NCBI RefSeq assembly: GCF_011516655.1
Contig: NZ_WOSV01000002.1
Span: 372,001 to 436,000 of the forward strand
DNA length: 64,000 nucleotides
Reading direction: 5' to 3'
Source of the DNA: Acetobacter thailandicus
GTDB taxonomy: Bacteria > Pseudomonadota > Alphaproteobacteria > Acetobacterales > Acetobacteraceae
In this document: in pieces, positions 53,142 through 62,860 of the stretch
Position numbering within the stretch: the first letter of the stretch is position 1
Layout: every line of letters starts with the position of its first letter
The notes under the pieces: model-generated
Seen by the model: the letters and a program-made list of their open reading frames with translations, nothing else
Told to the model about the DNA's origin: nothing
The model's database searches: none
Program-made: the position numbers and the translations under genes

Positions 53142-54562
53142 AGGTTTTTTCATTCCGTCGATTAACAGCGCTGACACGCATCAAGCTACGCTCTGTCAGC
53201 CTGCGTTTCGGCCTGGCCTATGCTGTTTTATTTATTGGGTCTGCTATGCTGTTCCTCTCCTTTATCTGGTGGGGAACAGTCGGCCTTATTGAGCGTCAGA
53301 CTGAACAATCTATTACCTCTGATGCTCATCTGATATTTAATGCACTACAGCTACATAAAGATACCTCTCTCAATACACTGATTAACGAGCGCCTTGAGCA
53401 GGATATTGATGACAATGCGCTTTATCTGCTTGTTAACAAAAATGGCAAACGCATAACCGGAAACCTCATCGAGTGGCCTTCGGTTATTAAAACAACCCAC
53501 TCCTGGTATACAATTCTGGTAAAACGCGTCGACATTGATAATGTCGCCAAGGTCAGAGCCTATGATATGCCCGGAGGAGAGCGCCTGCTGATCGGGCGTG
53601 ATATGCGCGGCCTGACCGAGCTCTCACATATGCTCACAAAAGTTCTGCTGTGGGTCTGTGTCATGATTGCTCTGCTGGCTTTCAGTGGCGGCCTGCTGAC
53701 ACGCCGCCTGTTAAGGCGCATCATTTCCTCTATCAGCCGTACAACTTCAGCCATTACACAGGGCGATATGACCCGGCGTCTGCCTGTGCACGGGCAGGAT
53801 AAGGAACTGGATGCTGTATCGGCAACAGTTAACGAAATGCTTGATCGCATTGCCCGTCTGATGGATGGCGTAAAACAGGTCTCTAACAGTATTGCCCATG
53901 ATCTGCGCACTCCACTGACCCGCGCGCGCAACCAGCTTGAAGAAGCCGTTATTCATGCAACGAATGAAGACGAGTTACGTGCAGTCATTAACCAGACCAT
54001 TCGCGGCCTTGATCACCTGACAAATATCTGCTCCGCTCTTCTGCGTATCGCGCAGATTGAAGCCGGTGCCAGACGCTCCGCTTTTACCCAGTTTGATTTC
54101 GTAGCCATCCTCCACGATATCATTGAATTTTACGAACCTGTTGCTGAAGAAGAAAACCTGAAACTGACACACTCATTCCCTGAAACACTGATGTTCTTCG
54201 GTGATCGGACCATGTTTCAGCAGGCCGTTGTTAATCTGGTTGATAATGCCATTAAATTTTCACCAGCCGGCGGCGTCATAACCCTGAGCCTGAAAGTTAT
54301 CTCTCCCCAGCCCGATCAAAAAAGTTCTCACCCTCAGATGGAACTTATCGTTGAGGATCAGGGTACAGGAATGACCGAGGCTGACATGGCACGTGCTACA
54401 GAACGTTTTTTCAGAGCTGACCAGGCCCGCAATACACCGGGCTCTGGCCTGGGTCTCTCTCTTGTCCAGGCCATTGTTCAGCTGCATGGCGGAACGATTA
54501 GTTTGTCTTCGACAAATCCGGGTCTGAGAGTCGTTATCACTGCCCCTCTGTCCCTTGCCTAA
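53138..54562 (+). CDS. Sensor histidine kinase (HAMP, HisKA, HATPase)
   Basis: A membrane-bound kinase partner of the response regulator upstream. Transmembrane helices at about 24-48 and 166-186 bracket a periplasmic sensor region of some 115 residues without a recognisable domain. A HAMP linker follows (about 188-242), then the H box SIAHDLRTPLTR (His254), N box VVNLVDNAIKFSPAGG, and G boxes DQGTGM and GSGLGLSLVQAI. The length is 474. The sensor region has charged and hydrophobic patches but no Cys or His cluster, so the stimulus cannot be guessed. Confidence 0.93.
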   Translation: MKVFSFRRLTALTRIKLRSVSLRFGLAYAVLFIGSAMLFLSFIWWGTVGLIERQTEQSITSDAHLIFNALQLHKDTSLNTLINERLEQDIDDNALYLLVNKNGKRITGNLIEWPSVIKTTHSWYTILVKRVDIDNVAKVRAYDMPGGERLLIGRDMRGLTELSHMLTKVLLWVCVMIALLAFSGGLLTRRLLRRIISSISRTTSAITQGDMTRRLPVHGQDKELDAVSATVNEMLDRIARLMDGVKQVSNSIAHDLRTPLTRARNQLEEAVIHATNEDELRAVINQTIRGLDHLTNICSALLRIAQIEAGARRSAFTQFDFVAILHDIIEFYEPVAEEENLKLTHSFPETLMFFGDRTMFQQAVVNLVDNAIKFSPAGGVITLSLKVISPQPDQKSSHPQMELIVEDQGTGMTEADMARATERFFRADQARNTPGSGLGLSLVQAIVQLHGGTISLSSTNPGLRVVITAPLSLA

Positions 54563-54694
54563 AAAATAAAAATCTTATAGCGTTTTAAGCATATGTTAGA
54601 ATTTTCTTATAATTTGATTTTTTGTTTCTCAGCACCAGCCCTCAAAAACAGGGAACACAGCCACGCTAACGTCCTTAATTCATAAAGGTAAGGC

Positions 54695-55054
54695 ATGAGA
54701 CATTCTCTGCCCATCGCTATTATACTCATCGCTGCTAACATCGCGTTATCAACCACGATGGAGCGGGAGCAATGTGCTCCCCCTCCTTCTGACCTGATAG
54801 ACTCCGGCGACCGTCGTATATTCTGCGCCCCAAAACCAACAGTTAAGCCTGTTGTTGTTACGTCTGACAGTAAAGCCTTCTGCGCATCGCTTGTTAAAGC
54901 GATTGATGAATATAAGGAGCAGGCTTTATCTCCTATGATTAAACAAATGCGCGATAGTGGTGAGGATTTATGTAAGAAAGGCATGGTAAGGTCTGGCATA
55001 GTAAGGCTGAGGCGTGCGTTAATAAGCCTTAAAAAAACAGACGATATACCTTAA
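54695..55054 (+). CDS. Small secreted Cys-containing protein, unknown function
   Basis: A 119-residue protein with an N-terminal hydrophobic segment (SLPIAIILIAANIALS) that looks like a signal peptide or anchor. The mature part has four Cys (in EQCAPPP, RIFCAPKP, AFCASLV and EDLCKKG), suggesting disulfides in the periplasm, and a helical C-terminal half ending VRSGIVRLRRALISLKK. AAGG is well placed before the ATG. I recall similar short RxGIxRLRRAL-ending proteins in Acetobacteraceae but know no function. It follows the sensor kinase by 130 bp and could be part of its output. Confidence 0.6.
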   Translation: MRHSLPIAIILIAANIALSTTMEREQCAPPPSDLIDSGDRRIFCAPKPTVKPVVVTSDSKAFCASLVKAIDEYKEQALSPMIKQMRDSGEDLCKKGMVRSGIVRLRRALISLKKTDDIP

Positions 55055-55264
55055 TATTTATATAAAATATCAGTTTTCCGGGTTTTAACCCTGTAAGATA
55101 TTCAGGGCTTTCATGTGCCTGTCCGGGCCAATCTTCTCTTGTCGGTAACAGGTCTGGTTTCTGCTGGCATTCAGGCGGAACAATTTATGCCACAAAGCAG
55201 AAATATTACTAAATACCTCAGGTCATAGCTCACGCTGCTGACCAGAATAAAACGGAGACATTTT

Positions 55265-55981
55265 ATGAAACGTCACGTGATGTTAGTAGCCCTTGCGGCC
55301 ACAATGATCGTTCCTGCAACAATAACTCAGGCAGCTGAGACATCAGCAGAAAACCAGAACACCACCAGACTCATTCTCTCTGGCAGTGGCACAGCTCAGG
55401 CTCAGCCTGACCAGCTAAAGGCACATTTCCGCATTGAAAGCCGCAACAGTACCGCAGCGGCAGCACAAAAAGCTGTTAACACTCTGGTACATGACGCCAT
55501 CGAGCAGGCTAAAAAAAATAAAGGCATCACCTACACTGTACAAAACTACGATGTTTCAGAGTGGCGTGATGATAAAATAAAAAATAAATCAACCTGGTCT
55601 GCCAGCCAGACGCTGACACTTGTCTCAGCAGACTCCGAGGCACTTTTACCCTTAACCGGGCAGCTTCAGAGCAATGGCCTGTTATTAGAAGGTCTGGAAT
55701 GGTCTCTCTCACCAGAAAAGCAAAATACACTCCTTCTGGAAGCAAAAAAGAACGCCGTGACTGACCTGCAAAAGCAGAGTGACACCCTGGCGCAGGCTCT
55801 GAAAATGCATGTTGTGCGCTTTGAAAGAATTTCTCTTTCTGACACGCCCTTCCCTCGTCCGCTGATAATGGCAGCAATGGCAAGAAGTAAGATGGCAGAA
55901 GATGCGCCTGCCCCTTCTGCAACAGCCGAAACACAAACAGTGCATGCCACAGCATCAGCTACGGTGCTCTTAGCACCCTGA
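55265..55981 (+). CDS. SIMPL domain (DUF541) periplasmic protein
   Basis: A 238-residue exported protein. A signal peptide (VMLVALAATMIVPATITQA, cleavage near AAE) precedes the SIMPL domain, recognisable from LILSGSGTAQAQPDQLKAHF and the following helix AAAAQKAVNTLVHDAI, then YTVQNYDVSEWRD. SIMPL proteins form ring oligomers in the periplasm and have been linked to oxidative stress tolerance and conjugation, but no single activity is agreed. GGAG precedes the ATG. It converges on infC via a 9-bp hairpin. Confidence 0.87.
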   Translation: MKRHVMLVALAATMIVPATITQAAETSAENQNTTRLILSGSGTAQAQPDQLKAHFRIESRNSTAAAAQKAVNTLVHDAIEQAKKNKGITYTVQNYDVSEWRDDKIKNKSTWSASQTLTLVSADSEALLPLTGQLQSNGLLLEGLEWSLSPEKQNTLLLEAKKNAVTDLQKQSDTLAQALKMHVVRFERISLSDTPFPRPLIMAAMARSKMAEDAPAPSATAETQTVHATASATVLLAP

Positions 55982-56016
55982 TGTCATAATTTTTTAAAAG
56001 AAAATATGAGGTTCTT

Positions 56017-56041
56017 CCTCTGCCGGTTTGAGCGGCAGAGG
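56017..56041. terminator. Terminator between SIMPL gene and infC
   Basis: A perfect 9-bp repeat, CCTCTGCCG (56017-56025) and CGGCAGAGG (56033-56041), with a 7-nt loop between convergent genes. No strong T tract follows directly on either strand. Confidence 0.6.
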
Positions 56042-56055
56042 AGTTGCATCCTGCT

Positions 56056-56592
56056 TCAGCGAGGAGCCAGAACCATAACCATCTGACGATTCTCAAGACG
56101 TGGAAGCTGCTCAACTTTAGCTTCTTCTTCCATTTCTGTACGAATACGCTCAAGAATTTTAATACCCAGCTCCTGATGCGCCATTTCACGGCCACGGAAA
56201 CGCAGAGTAATTTTTACTTTATCGCCGTCGCCAAGGAAGCTTTTCACAGAGCGCATTTTAACCTGGTAGTCATTTTCGTCGATATTCGGACGAACCTTAA
56301 CTTCCTTGATTTCAATAACTTTCTGCTTTTTACGCGCTTCGTTGCGTTTTTTCTGCTGCTCGTATTTAAACTTGCCGTAGTCAAGAATTTTAGCAACAGG
56401 CGGCTCAGCGTTTGGGCTGATCTCAAGAAGATCAAGTCCGACACCATAAGCGCGGGCAAGCGCATCACGGGTTGTAAATACACCCGCCATCTCGCCATTT
56501 TCATCAATAAGACGAACCTGGGCTACACGAATTTCCTCATTAACACGTGGTCCCTCACGCGTAGGCGGCGCGGGAATAGGGGGTCTGGCTAT
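56056..56592 (-). CDS. infC: Translation initiation factor IF-3 (AUA start)
   Basis: It binds the 30S subunit and checks start-codon pairing. The conserved N domain ([20 protein letters not shown]) lies upstream of the first in-frame ATG, so that ATG is internal. The frame begins [19 protein letters not shown] after an ATA codon at 56592, preceded by AGGAG six bases away. This gives 178 residues, the usual IF-3 length. A rare start codon is the known basis of infC autoregulation in E. coli (AUU). The C domain ([20 protein letters not shown]) is complete. It follows thrS; rpmI and rplT, the usual next genes, are not present downstream. Confidence 0.93.
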   Translation of the reverse strand: MARPPIPAPPTREGPRVNEEIRVAQVRLIDENGEMAGVFTTRDALARAYGVGLDLLEISPNAEPPVAKILDYGKFKYEQQKKRNEARKKQKVIEIKEVKVRPNIDENDYQVKMRSVKSFLGDGDKVKITLRFRGREMAHQELGIKILERIRTEMEEEAKVEQLPRLENRQMVMVLAPR

Positions 56593-56668
56593 GGTCAGCT
56601 CCTGTTAAATATTAAAGCATACGGGTGGAAATTTTTAAATGAAACTCCACCCGGCTGGTTAGCAATGT

Positions 56669-56689
56669 GCGCAATTTTGCGCTTTTTTT
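56669..56689 (+). terminator. Terminator-like hairpin in the thrS-infC spacer, facing the plus strand
   Basis: GCGCAA and TTGCGC (56669-56682) with a tight centre, followed at once by T7 on the plus strand. It points against the direction of thrS-infC transcription. Confidence 0.4.
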
Positions 56690-56744
56690 CAAGCAGCACA
56701 GCCCAGAAAAGCGCGAATCCTGCTCTCACTTTTTACTGTTTTAC

Positions 56745-58682
56745 TCAATGTGTGCTTTTCTTACGCAGGTCTGGTGGTGTTGCCTCAGCCTTCAGTTGCT
56801 GAACAATCTCCTCTAAACCTGCCATTGTCTGATCCTGGCTGCCAAGGCGGCGCATCGCAACGGTACGCTGCTCAGCCTCACGACGGCCAACAACAAGAAT
56901 CACCGGCACACGTGCAACACTATGCTCACGAATCTTGGCGTTAATTTTGTCGTTGCGTGTATCTGCCTCGACTGAAAGGCCAGCATCACGCAGCGCAGCC
57001 GCTACTTCCTCTGCATACGGGGCCGCATCACTGACAATAGATGCCACAACCACCTGCACAGGTGCCAGCCACAGCGGGAAACGCCCTGCATGCTGCTCGA
57101 TCAGAATACCAAGGAAACGTTCGAACGAGCCCAGAATCGCACGGTGCAGCATAACCGGACGATGACGGGCAGAATCCTCACCGATAAACGAAGCATCAAG
57201 ACGATCTGGCAAAACCAGGTCAACCTGAAGCGTGCCGCACTGCCAGTCACGCCCAATGGCATCGCGCAGAACAAACTCAAGTTTAGGACCATAGAATGCC
57301 CCCTCACCCGGGTTATGCTCATATTCAACACCGGCTGTCAGGCAGGCCTCTTTCAAAGCGCTCTCTGCTTTATCCCATGTTTCGTCGCTACCAGCCCGCT
57401 CTTCAGGGCGATCAGCAAATTTAACCCGAACATGTTCAAAGCCGAGATCCTGATAAACCTCATAAAGCATTTTTACGAACTTAACGGTTTCATCAGCAAT
57501 CTGATCTTCCGTGCAGAAAATATGAGCGTCATCCTGCACAAAGCCGCGCACACGCATCAGACCATGCAGCGCACCTGATGGTTCATAACGGTGGCATGAC
57601 CCGAACTCGGCCATACGCAGGGGCAGCTCACGGTAAGAACGCAGGCCATGACGGAAAATCTGCACATGGCAAGGGCAGTTCATGGGTTTGAGTGCGAGAG
57701 TTTTGTCTTCGTCCTCAACCGTGGCAATAAACATGTGGTGGCGGTATTTATCCCAGTGGCCCGAAGCCTCCCACAAGCCACGGTCCACCAGCTGCGGGGT
57801 TTTAACTTCCTGATAACCATGGCGGGTTTGCGCACGACGCATGTAATCCTGCAGCGCAGTATATAAACGCCAGCCTTTATGGTGCCAGAAAACCTGACCC
57901 ACGGCTTCTTCCTGAAAATGAAAGAGGCTCATTTCACGGCCGATACGACGGTGGTCGCGACGCTCGGCTTCCTCCAGCTGGTGAAGGTGCGCATCAAGCT
58001 CTTTCTGGTCACGCCAGGCAGTACCATACACACGGGTCAGCATGGGATTGCGATGATCACCACGCCAGTATGCACCGGCAACCTTCATCAGCTTAAATGC
58101 CGTACCGACATCTTTCGTGGTGCGCAAATGTGGCCCACGACACAGATCAAGCCACTCACCCTGACGATAGACAGAGATATCCTCACCTGCCGGCAGGTCA
58201 CGGATCAGCTCAGCCTTAAAGCGCTCTCCTTTTTCTTCAAAAAAGGCAATGGCCTGATCACGTGGCCAGACTTCGCGCACAAAAGGTTCAGCCTCAGCCA
58301 CAATCTCTTTCATACGCTGCTCAATGGCGGCGAAGTCTTCAGGCGTAAATGGCTGATTTCTGTAAAAATCATAGTAAAAGCCATTTTCGATAGAAGGGCC
58401 GATGGTGACCTGCGTACCAGGAAAAAGAGACTGCACAGCCTCAGCCAGCACATGGGCCGCATCGTGGCGAATCAGCTCAAGGGCTTCGGGGTCTTTACGG
58501 GTAACAAAGCGTACACCAGCATCAGCCACAATTTCACGGCTGATGTCACACAGCTTCCCATCGACCTCCATGGCAAGCGCAGCCCGGGCCAGCCCTGCGC
58601 CAATTGACTCAGCGACGGTTGTGCCTGTCACCGGCCCGTCAAAACTACGTACGGATCCGTCTGGCAGGGTAATGGCGGGCAT
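56745..58682 (-). CDS. thrS: Threonyl-tRNA synthetase
   Basis: It charges tRNA-Thr. The N-terminal TGS domain ([20 protein letters not shown]) and the editing-domain histidines in [11 protein letters not shown] are present. Class II motifs are recognisable in the catalytic core (for example the [20 protein letters not shown] region with zinc-ligand Cys in NCPCHVQIF). The C-terminal anticodon-binding domain ends near [19 protein letters not shown]. The start at 58682 has GGAG at seven bases. Its length of 645 is standard. It lies upstream of infC with a 152-bp spacer; no T-box-like leader is evident. Confidence 0.96.
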   Translation of the reverse strand: MPAITLPDGSVRSFDGPVTGTTVAESIGAGLARAALAMEVDGKLCDISREIVADAGVRFVTRKDPEALELIRHDAAHVLAEAVQSLFPGTQVTIGPSIENGFYYDFYRNQPFTPEDFAAIEQRMKEIVAEAEPFVREVWPRDQAIAFFEEKGERFKAELIRDLPAGEDISVYRQGEWLDLCRGPHLRTTKDVGTAFKLMKVAGAYWRGDHRNPMLTRVYGTAWRDQKELDAHLHQLEEAERRDHRRIGREMSLFHFQEEAVGQVFWHHKGWRLYTALQDYMRRAQTRHGYQEVKTPQLVDRGLWEASGHWDKYRHHMFIATVEDEDKTLALKPMNCPCHVQIFRHGLRSYRELPLRMAEFGSCHRYEPSGALHGLMRVRGFVQDDAHIFCTEDQIADETVKFVKMLYEVYQDLGFEHVRVKFADRPEERAGSDETWDKAESALKEACLTAGVEYEHNPGEGAFYGPKLEFVLRDAIGRDWQCGTLQVDLVLPDRLDASFIGEDSARHRPVMLHRAILGSFERFLGILIEQHAGRFPLWLAPVQVVVASIVSDAAPYAEEVAAALRDAGLSVEADTRNDKINAKIREHSVARVPVILVVGRREAEQRTVAMRRLGSQDQTMAGLEEIVQQLKAEATPPDLRKKSTH

Positions 58683-58719
58683 AGGAAAACTCCGAAATAT
58701 CAAAAAGGTTCAAAACTGT

Positions 58720-59670
58720 TTAATGACGACTCATGAGAGCCTCTGCAACCCTGCCAACACTCAGACGTGCCAGGTCGGGCTCAGAAAGCACCTGCACCTG
58801 TCCGTTTCTGCGCCCCAGGGGCATTGTCAGAGCAGGACTGCTGTGGGCTGAGTACAACACTATACACTCACACCCCATCATTGCTGCAAGATGTATCGGC
58901 CCTGTATCATTACCCACTGCGAGGCAGGCATGCTCTGCCAGCGCAGCAAGTTCTGCCAGTGTCGTCCTGCCGGTATAATCCTCCGCCTGGGGGCACAGCG
59001 CACAAATCTCTGCCGCCAGCGCTTTATCTGCCCCGGCTCCGACAACGACAGGTGTAATTCCCGTCCTCACCAGATGCCGGGCCAGCTCACCATAAGACGC
59101 GGCAGGCCAGCGTTTTTCGGGCCTGTGGGGTGAAGCACCCGGTACAATCAGCGCATAGGGCGCCTGTCGTGCCGGGTCTTTCATGCCCTGAAGCCAGCTG
59201 ATATCCGGCAATGGCACATCAGCTATGCCTGCCATACGCAGCTGATCACGCTGGCGCGGCACAGTGTGCATGTCATTACGCCAGGGGTTAGCATGAAAAA
59301 ATGTCCCGGCGGGTACATGCCCTGACCAGTGACGTTGCCCTGCCAGATAGAAGTAACGCGCTGTACGCCCCGATGTCTGCAAATCATAAATACGGTCATA
59401 ACCGCGCAGCTGGCGGCGCAGCTGCATCATACCTTTCAGATTACTCCAGCGTGGACGTTCATCGGTCAGAACAGCATCAAACCAGGGAGCAGGCCTCGCA
59501 AAAGCAACAAAAGGCTTTGTCGTAAGAAGCGTAATATGCGCCTGGGGATGTGCTTCACGGATAGCCTGAAACGGCCCGAAACTCTGCACAAAATCACCCA
59601 GAGCACCAAGCCGGATAATAAGAATATTTTCTTCTGCGGGAGCAGGCAGCCGATGAGTAACGTATTGCAT
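58720..59670 (-). CDS. Glycosyltransferase family 9 (heptosyltransferase-like)
   Basis: A cytoplasmic, membrane-associated enzyme likely to add heptose or another sugar to the LPS core. Family 9 features are ILIIRLGALGDFVQSFG near the N terminus, the ADP-heptose-site pattern LIVPGASPHRPEKRWP, and the late GNDTGPIHLAAMMG motif. The length of 316 is typical. Its ATG overlaps the stop of the preceding TPR gene (TGATG). A glycosyltransferase of another family is divergently encoded 1 kb away, so this is a small surface-sugar locus. Confidence 0.87.
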   Translation of the reverse strand: MQYVTHRLPAPAEENILIIRLGALGDFVQSFGPFQAIREAHPQAHITLLTTKPFVAFARPAPWFDAVLTDERPRWSNLKGMMQLRRQLRGYDRIYDLQTSGRTARYFYLAGQRHWSGHVPAGTFFHANPWRNDMHTVPRQRDQLRMAGIADVPLPDISWLQGMKDPARQAPYALIVPGASPHRPEKRWPAASYGELARHLVRTGITPVVVGAGADKALAAEICALCPQAEDYTGRTTLAELAALAEHACLAVGNDTGPIHLAAMMGCECIVLYSAHSSPALTMPLGRRNGQVQVLSEPDLARLSVGRVAEALMSRH

Positions 59671-60527
59671 CAGGGCATATCAGGGTCAGCAGCCTGCACG
59701 GCGAGGTCCTGCCGGGCCAGATCCGCATCATGTGTATCGGGAGCAAGCTCAATAACCTGCTGCCAGTCGCTGCGGGCCCCTGAGAAATCACCGGCCTGGC
59801 CGCGGATAATACCGCGTTCAAGCAACACAGCCGAATCCTGCGGTGCTATCTCAGCAGCACGGGCGATATGCAGTTGGGCCTGGGGCAACAGTCCATCCCT
59901 GCGTTCAGCAGAAGCCAGAAGCATATAGGTCTCAGCACTTACCTGAGGCGTACGGGCAACCAGCGCACCCAGATCACGCGCCACAACGTCAAAATGTCCC
60001 ATCATCAGCTGAGCTCTGGCTCTGAGCAGCATAAGGGTCATGTCTGCGCCCTGCAGGGAAAGGCCATAATCAGCGATCGTCACCGCCTCTGACGGCTGAG
60101 AGGCCGCAAGCCAGGCCTGTGCCGCCTCTGAGGCAATAACCGCTCTCTGCCCGTCAGAACTGTCCGGGCCGGAGAATGGTCCATTACGTGCAAGGTCGTT
60201 TAAAATTTTTGCCGCCGCCACTTCTTCTCCCACAGACATCTGAGCCAGAGCAAAGCAATGCAGCGCAGGTCTGCCGCCATTATGTTTCAGCCAGTCCTGG
60301 GCGTAATCACGTGCACCATAGGGATCATCCCCCGTCATCACATCACACTTTGCAGGCGACCAGACCGCCTCAGAGAGGGCTTTACTTTTCTCTGTCAGCT
60401 GATGCGAAGGTGCCACAGAGTTACCCCCTTCAGCTGCGGCAGCACGGGCGCTGTCAGTCACCTGAAAAGTTAACAAAAATACAGGAAAAGCCAGAAAAAA
60501 ACCTGAGGCGAAAGAACGTTGCATCAT
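59670..60527 (-). CDS. Exported TPR-repeat protein
   Basis: A 285-residue protein with a signal peptide (SGFFLAFPVFLLTFQV, cleavage near ARA) and TPR-type helical repeats, clearest at about 205-275 (AQLHIARAAEIAPQDSAVLL, then ARSDWQQVIELAPDTHDADL). It is probably a periplasmic scaffold. Two ATGs are adjacent at the start, with AAAGGG just before. It is coupled to the family 9 glycosyltransferase behind it. Its partner is unknown. Confidence 0.78.
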   Translation of the reverse strand: MMQRSFASGFFLAFPVFLLTFQVTDSARAAAAEGGNSVAPSHQLTEKSKALSEAVWSPAKCDVMTGDDPYGARDYAQDWLKHNGGRPALHCFALAQMSVGEEVAAAKILNDLARNGPFSGPDSSDGQRAVIASEAAQAWLAASQPSEAVTIADYGLSLQGADMTLMLLRARAQLMMGHFDVVARDLGALVARTPQVSAETYMLLASAERRDGLLPQAQLHIARAAEIAPQDSAVLLERGIIRGQAGDFSGARSDWQQVIELAPDTHDADLARQDLAVQAADPDMP

Positions 60528-60637
60528 GACCCTTTAAAATATTGCAAACAAAATTGCCTCACAGACAAAACATAAAAGGCAGGAAGTAACCGCTGTAACA
60601 GTAGGTTATTTGAGAAAAACCATGCTAACAGAATCGT

Positions 60638-61963
60638 ATGAGCGATCAAAAGCCCCCGCCTGTTATCCTGCAGATCCTGCCAGCCCTGAACCAGGGTGGT
60701 ATAGAGCGGGGAACTCTGGAAATAGCCTCTGCTATCCAGCAGGCCGGCGCGAAGGCTGTTGTTGTCAGCGAAGGTGGTCAGCTGGTGCCGGCACTCACCC
60801 ACTCGGGGGCAACTCATATTGTCCTTCCTCACTGCGGCAAAAAATCACCCGTTTCGGTTTTGCATAACGCGCGTATTCTTGCCCGGATTATTAAAGAACA
60901 CAAAGTCAGCCTGGTGCATGCCCGCTCACGCATCCCTGCATGGACAGCCTGGTTTGCCTGCCGGCGTACCCAAACCCCGTTTGTCACAACATGGCACGGC
61001 GTGCATAACTCTGACTTTCCTGGCAAACATCGTTACAATGCCGTGCTTGCACGCGGTAACAGAGTTATAGCGATCAGTCGGCATATTGGTCAAAAATTAA
61101 CCTCTGAATATAACCTTACACCCGATCAGCTGCGTATTATTCCCCGTGGTGCCGATATCAGACAGTTCACCCCTGAAGCCGTCTCCGGACTGCGGGTACA
61201 CAGCCTGAGCGAGCAGTGGAACATACCGCCTGATAAACATATTATCCTCCTCCCCGGTCGTCTGACCGAATGGAAAGGTCAGGCTTTTCTGCTCCAGGCC
61301 TTGTGCCACCTCAGAAAACAGGCCCCTCACCTGCAGTGGTGCTGCCTTTTTACAGGAACAGGTTCACCTGAGAATAAATTTGAAAAAAAACTACTGGGCC
61401 TGATAAAAAAATCCGGCCTGACTGACGATGTCTTTTTTACGGGGCACTGCAGCGATATGCCCGCTGCTTTTGCTATGGCCACTGTGGTGGTTGTGCCCTC
61501 TCTGCGCCCCGAACCCTTTGGCCGCGTTGTCGTTGAGGCACAGGCTATGTGCTGCCCTGTTATTGTTACAGCCCACGGAGCCGCCCTCGAAACCGTCAGA
61601 AACGGCCTGACAGGCCTTGCTATCCCCCCCGGCGATGATGTCGCACTTGCAGATGCGCTCCGGATTGTTCTCGAAGCTTCTCCCGAAGGGCGTGCCTCTA
61701 TGGGGCAGACTGCACGAAATGACGTGCTGCTTAACTATACAACTCTGAATATGCAGCATGCCACACTTGGCACGTATGATGAGCTCCTTGGGACCCATCT
61801 GGCAGAAACATTCTCACACACGATGGCAGACACAGCCCGGCAACAGGCCGAACAGGGAGAACTTTCTGTGAAAAATTACTTTTCACAGCTGGCGCACCCT
61901 GGGCAACACACAGCACATGTGTCAGAGAATACGTCTTTCCATCCCTCCGACGCAGAGTTCTGA
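60638..61963 (+). CDS. Glycosyltransferase family 4 protein
   Basis: A GT-B fold retaining glycosyltransferase of 441 residues, likely to extend LPS core or another glycan. The N-terminal ILPALNQGGIERGTLEIA gives the acceptor-domain glycine loop; the C-terminal Glycos_transf_1 domain shows LLPGRLTEWKGQAFLL and the ExxxxE-type motif EPFGRVVVEAQAM. The last 50 residues are an unconserved polar tail. It is divergent from the TPR/heptosyltransferase genes and ends one base before the nadK start. Confidence 0.88.
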   Translation: MSDQKPPPVILQILPALNQGGIERGTLEIASAIQQAGAKAVVVSEGGQLVPALTHSGATHIVLPHCGKKSPVSVLHNARILARIIKEHKVSLVHARSRIPAWTAWFACRRTQTPFVTTWHGVHNSDFPGKHRYNAVLARGNRVIAISRHIGQKLTSEYNLTPDQLRIIPRGADIRQFTPEAVSGLRVHSLSEQWNIPPDKHIILLPGRLTEWKGQAFLLQALCHLRKQAPHLQWCCLFTGTGSPENKFEKKLLGLIKKSGLTDDVFFTGHCSDMPAAFAMATVVVVPSLRPEPFGRVVVEAQAMCCPVIVTAHGAALETVRNGLTGLAIPPGDDVALADALRIVLEASPEGRASMGQTARNDVLLNYTTLNMQHATLGTYDELLGTHLAETFSHTMADTARQQAEQGELSVKNYFSQLAHPGQHTAHVSENTSFHPSDAEF

Positions 61964-61964
61964 C

Positions 61965-62780
61965 ATGACCTTCCTTACGCCTGCCATGCCGACACCGGCT
62001 CTGCGTCCTGTTCCTGAGCGCATTGCCTTTATGGCTGCCCCGACTGATAACGCCAGCCAGACCCGTGACCTCCTGGCGCAGCATTATGGTAACGTCTCTC
62101 TCGAACAGGCTGATATTATTGTCTGCCTGGGGGGAGACGGCTTCATGCTCGAAACGCTGCATAAAGTACTCGATGCTGATTTATCGACCCCCGTTTATGG
62201 TATGAACTGTGGCTCTGTCGGCTTTCTGATGAACCCTTTGCAGCAGGACAATCTGCCTGAACGACTGGCCCGCACGCAGGCGGCTGAACTCAACCCCCTG
62301 TATATGACGGCAGTCTCCGACACCGGAGAAGTCACTCATGCACTCGCCCTGAATGATGTTTTTTTGTTTCGTCAGACACGACAGGCAGCAAAGCTCCGTA
62401 TCGACGTTGATGAACATGTGCGCCTGCATGAGCTGATCTGTGACGGAGCGCTGATTTCTACCCCGGCCGGTTCAACAGCCTATAATCTGTCCGCCCACGG
62501 TCCTATTGTGCCTCTGTCAGGCAATCTTTTGCCTCTCACACCTATATGCCCTTTCCGTCCGCGACGCTGGCGCGGGGCACTTCTGCCATCAACTGCCCAT
62601 GTGCGCTTTAGTGTGCTGGAGCATGAGAAACGTCCGGTTGCAGCCGTTGCTGATTCACTGGAAATCAGAAATGTTGTCGCTGTTGATGTTCATGAAGACA
62701 GAAGTCAAAAAGTCACCGTGCTGTTTGACCCCGGACAAACGCTCTCTGAGCGCATAGTTGCTGAACAGTTTTCGTCATGA
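61965..62780 (+). CDS. nadK: NAD kinase
   Basis: It phosphorylates NAD to NADP. The diagnostic GGDGFML motif (in VCLGGDGFML) replaces the GGDGT of enterobacteria, as in other alphaproteobacteria. The LNDVFLFR segment and the STPAGSTAYNLSAHGPI substrate-binding region are intact. The start is the ATG at 61965, one base after the glycosyltransferase stop; an in-frame GTG 16 codons earlier lies within that gene. The product is 271 residues. Confidence 0.94.
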   Translation: MTFLTPAMPTPALRPVPERIAFMAAPTDNASQTRDLLAQHYGNVSLEQADIIVCLGGDGFMLETLHKVLDADLSTPVYGMNCGSVGFLMNPLQQDNLPERLARTQAAELNPLYMTAVSDTGEVTHALALNDVFLFRQTRQAAKLRIDVDEHVRLHELICDGALISTPAGSTAYNLSAHGPIVPLSGNLLPLTPICPFRPRRWRGALLPSTAHVRFSVLEHEKRPVAAVADSLEIRNVVAVDVHEDRSQKVTVLFDPGQTLSERIVAEQFSS

Positions 62781-62860
62781 TGCCACATATTTGACATCTG
62801 ATGTGATAGTATGGCGCTCTGATACCACCGTTATAGTTTTTCCGGGTCGATATATTCCTG

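Noticed and set aside
56593-56744. T-box or threonine attenuator for thrS
   Set aside because: The spacer is downstream of thrS, not upstream, and the short leader before thrS shows no T-box sequence or threonine-codon leader peptide.
57879-58607. 242-codon plus-strand frame opposite thrS
   Set aside because: Antisense to a complete threonyl-tRNA synthetase, with no recognisable motif or initiation signal.
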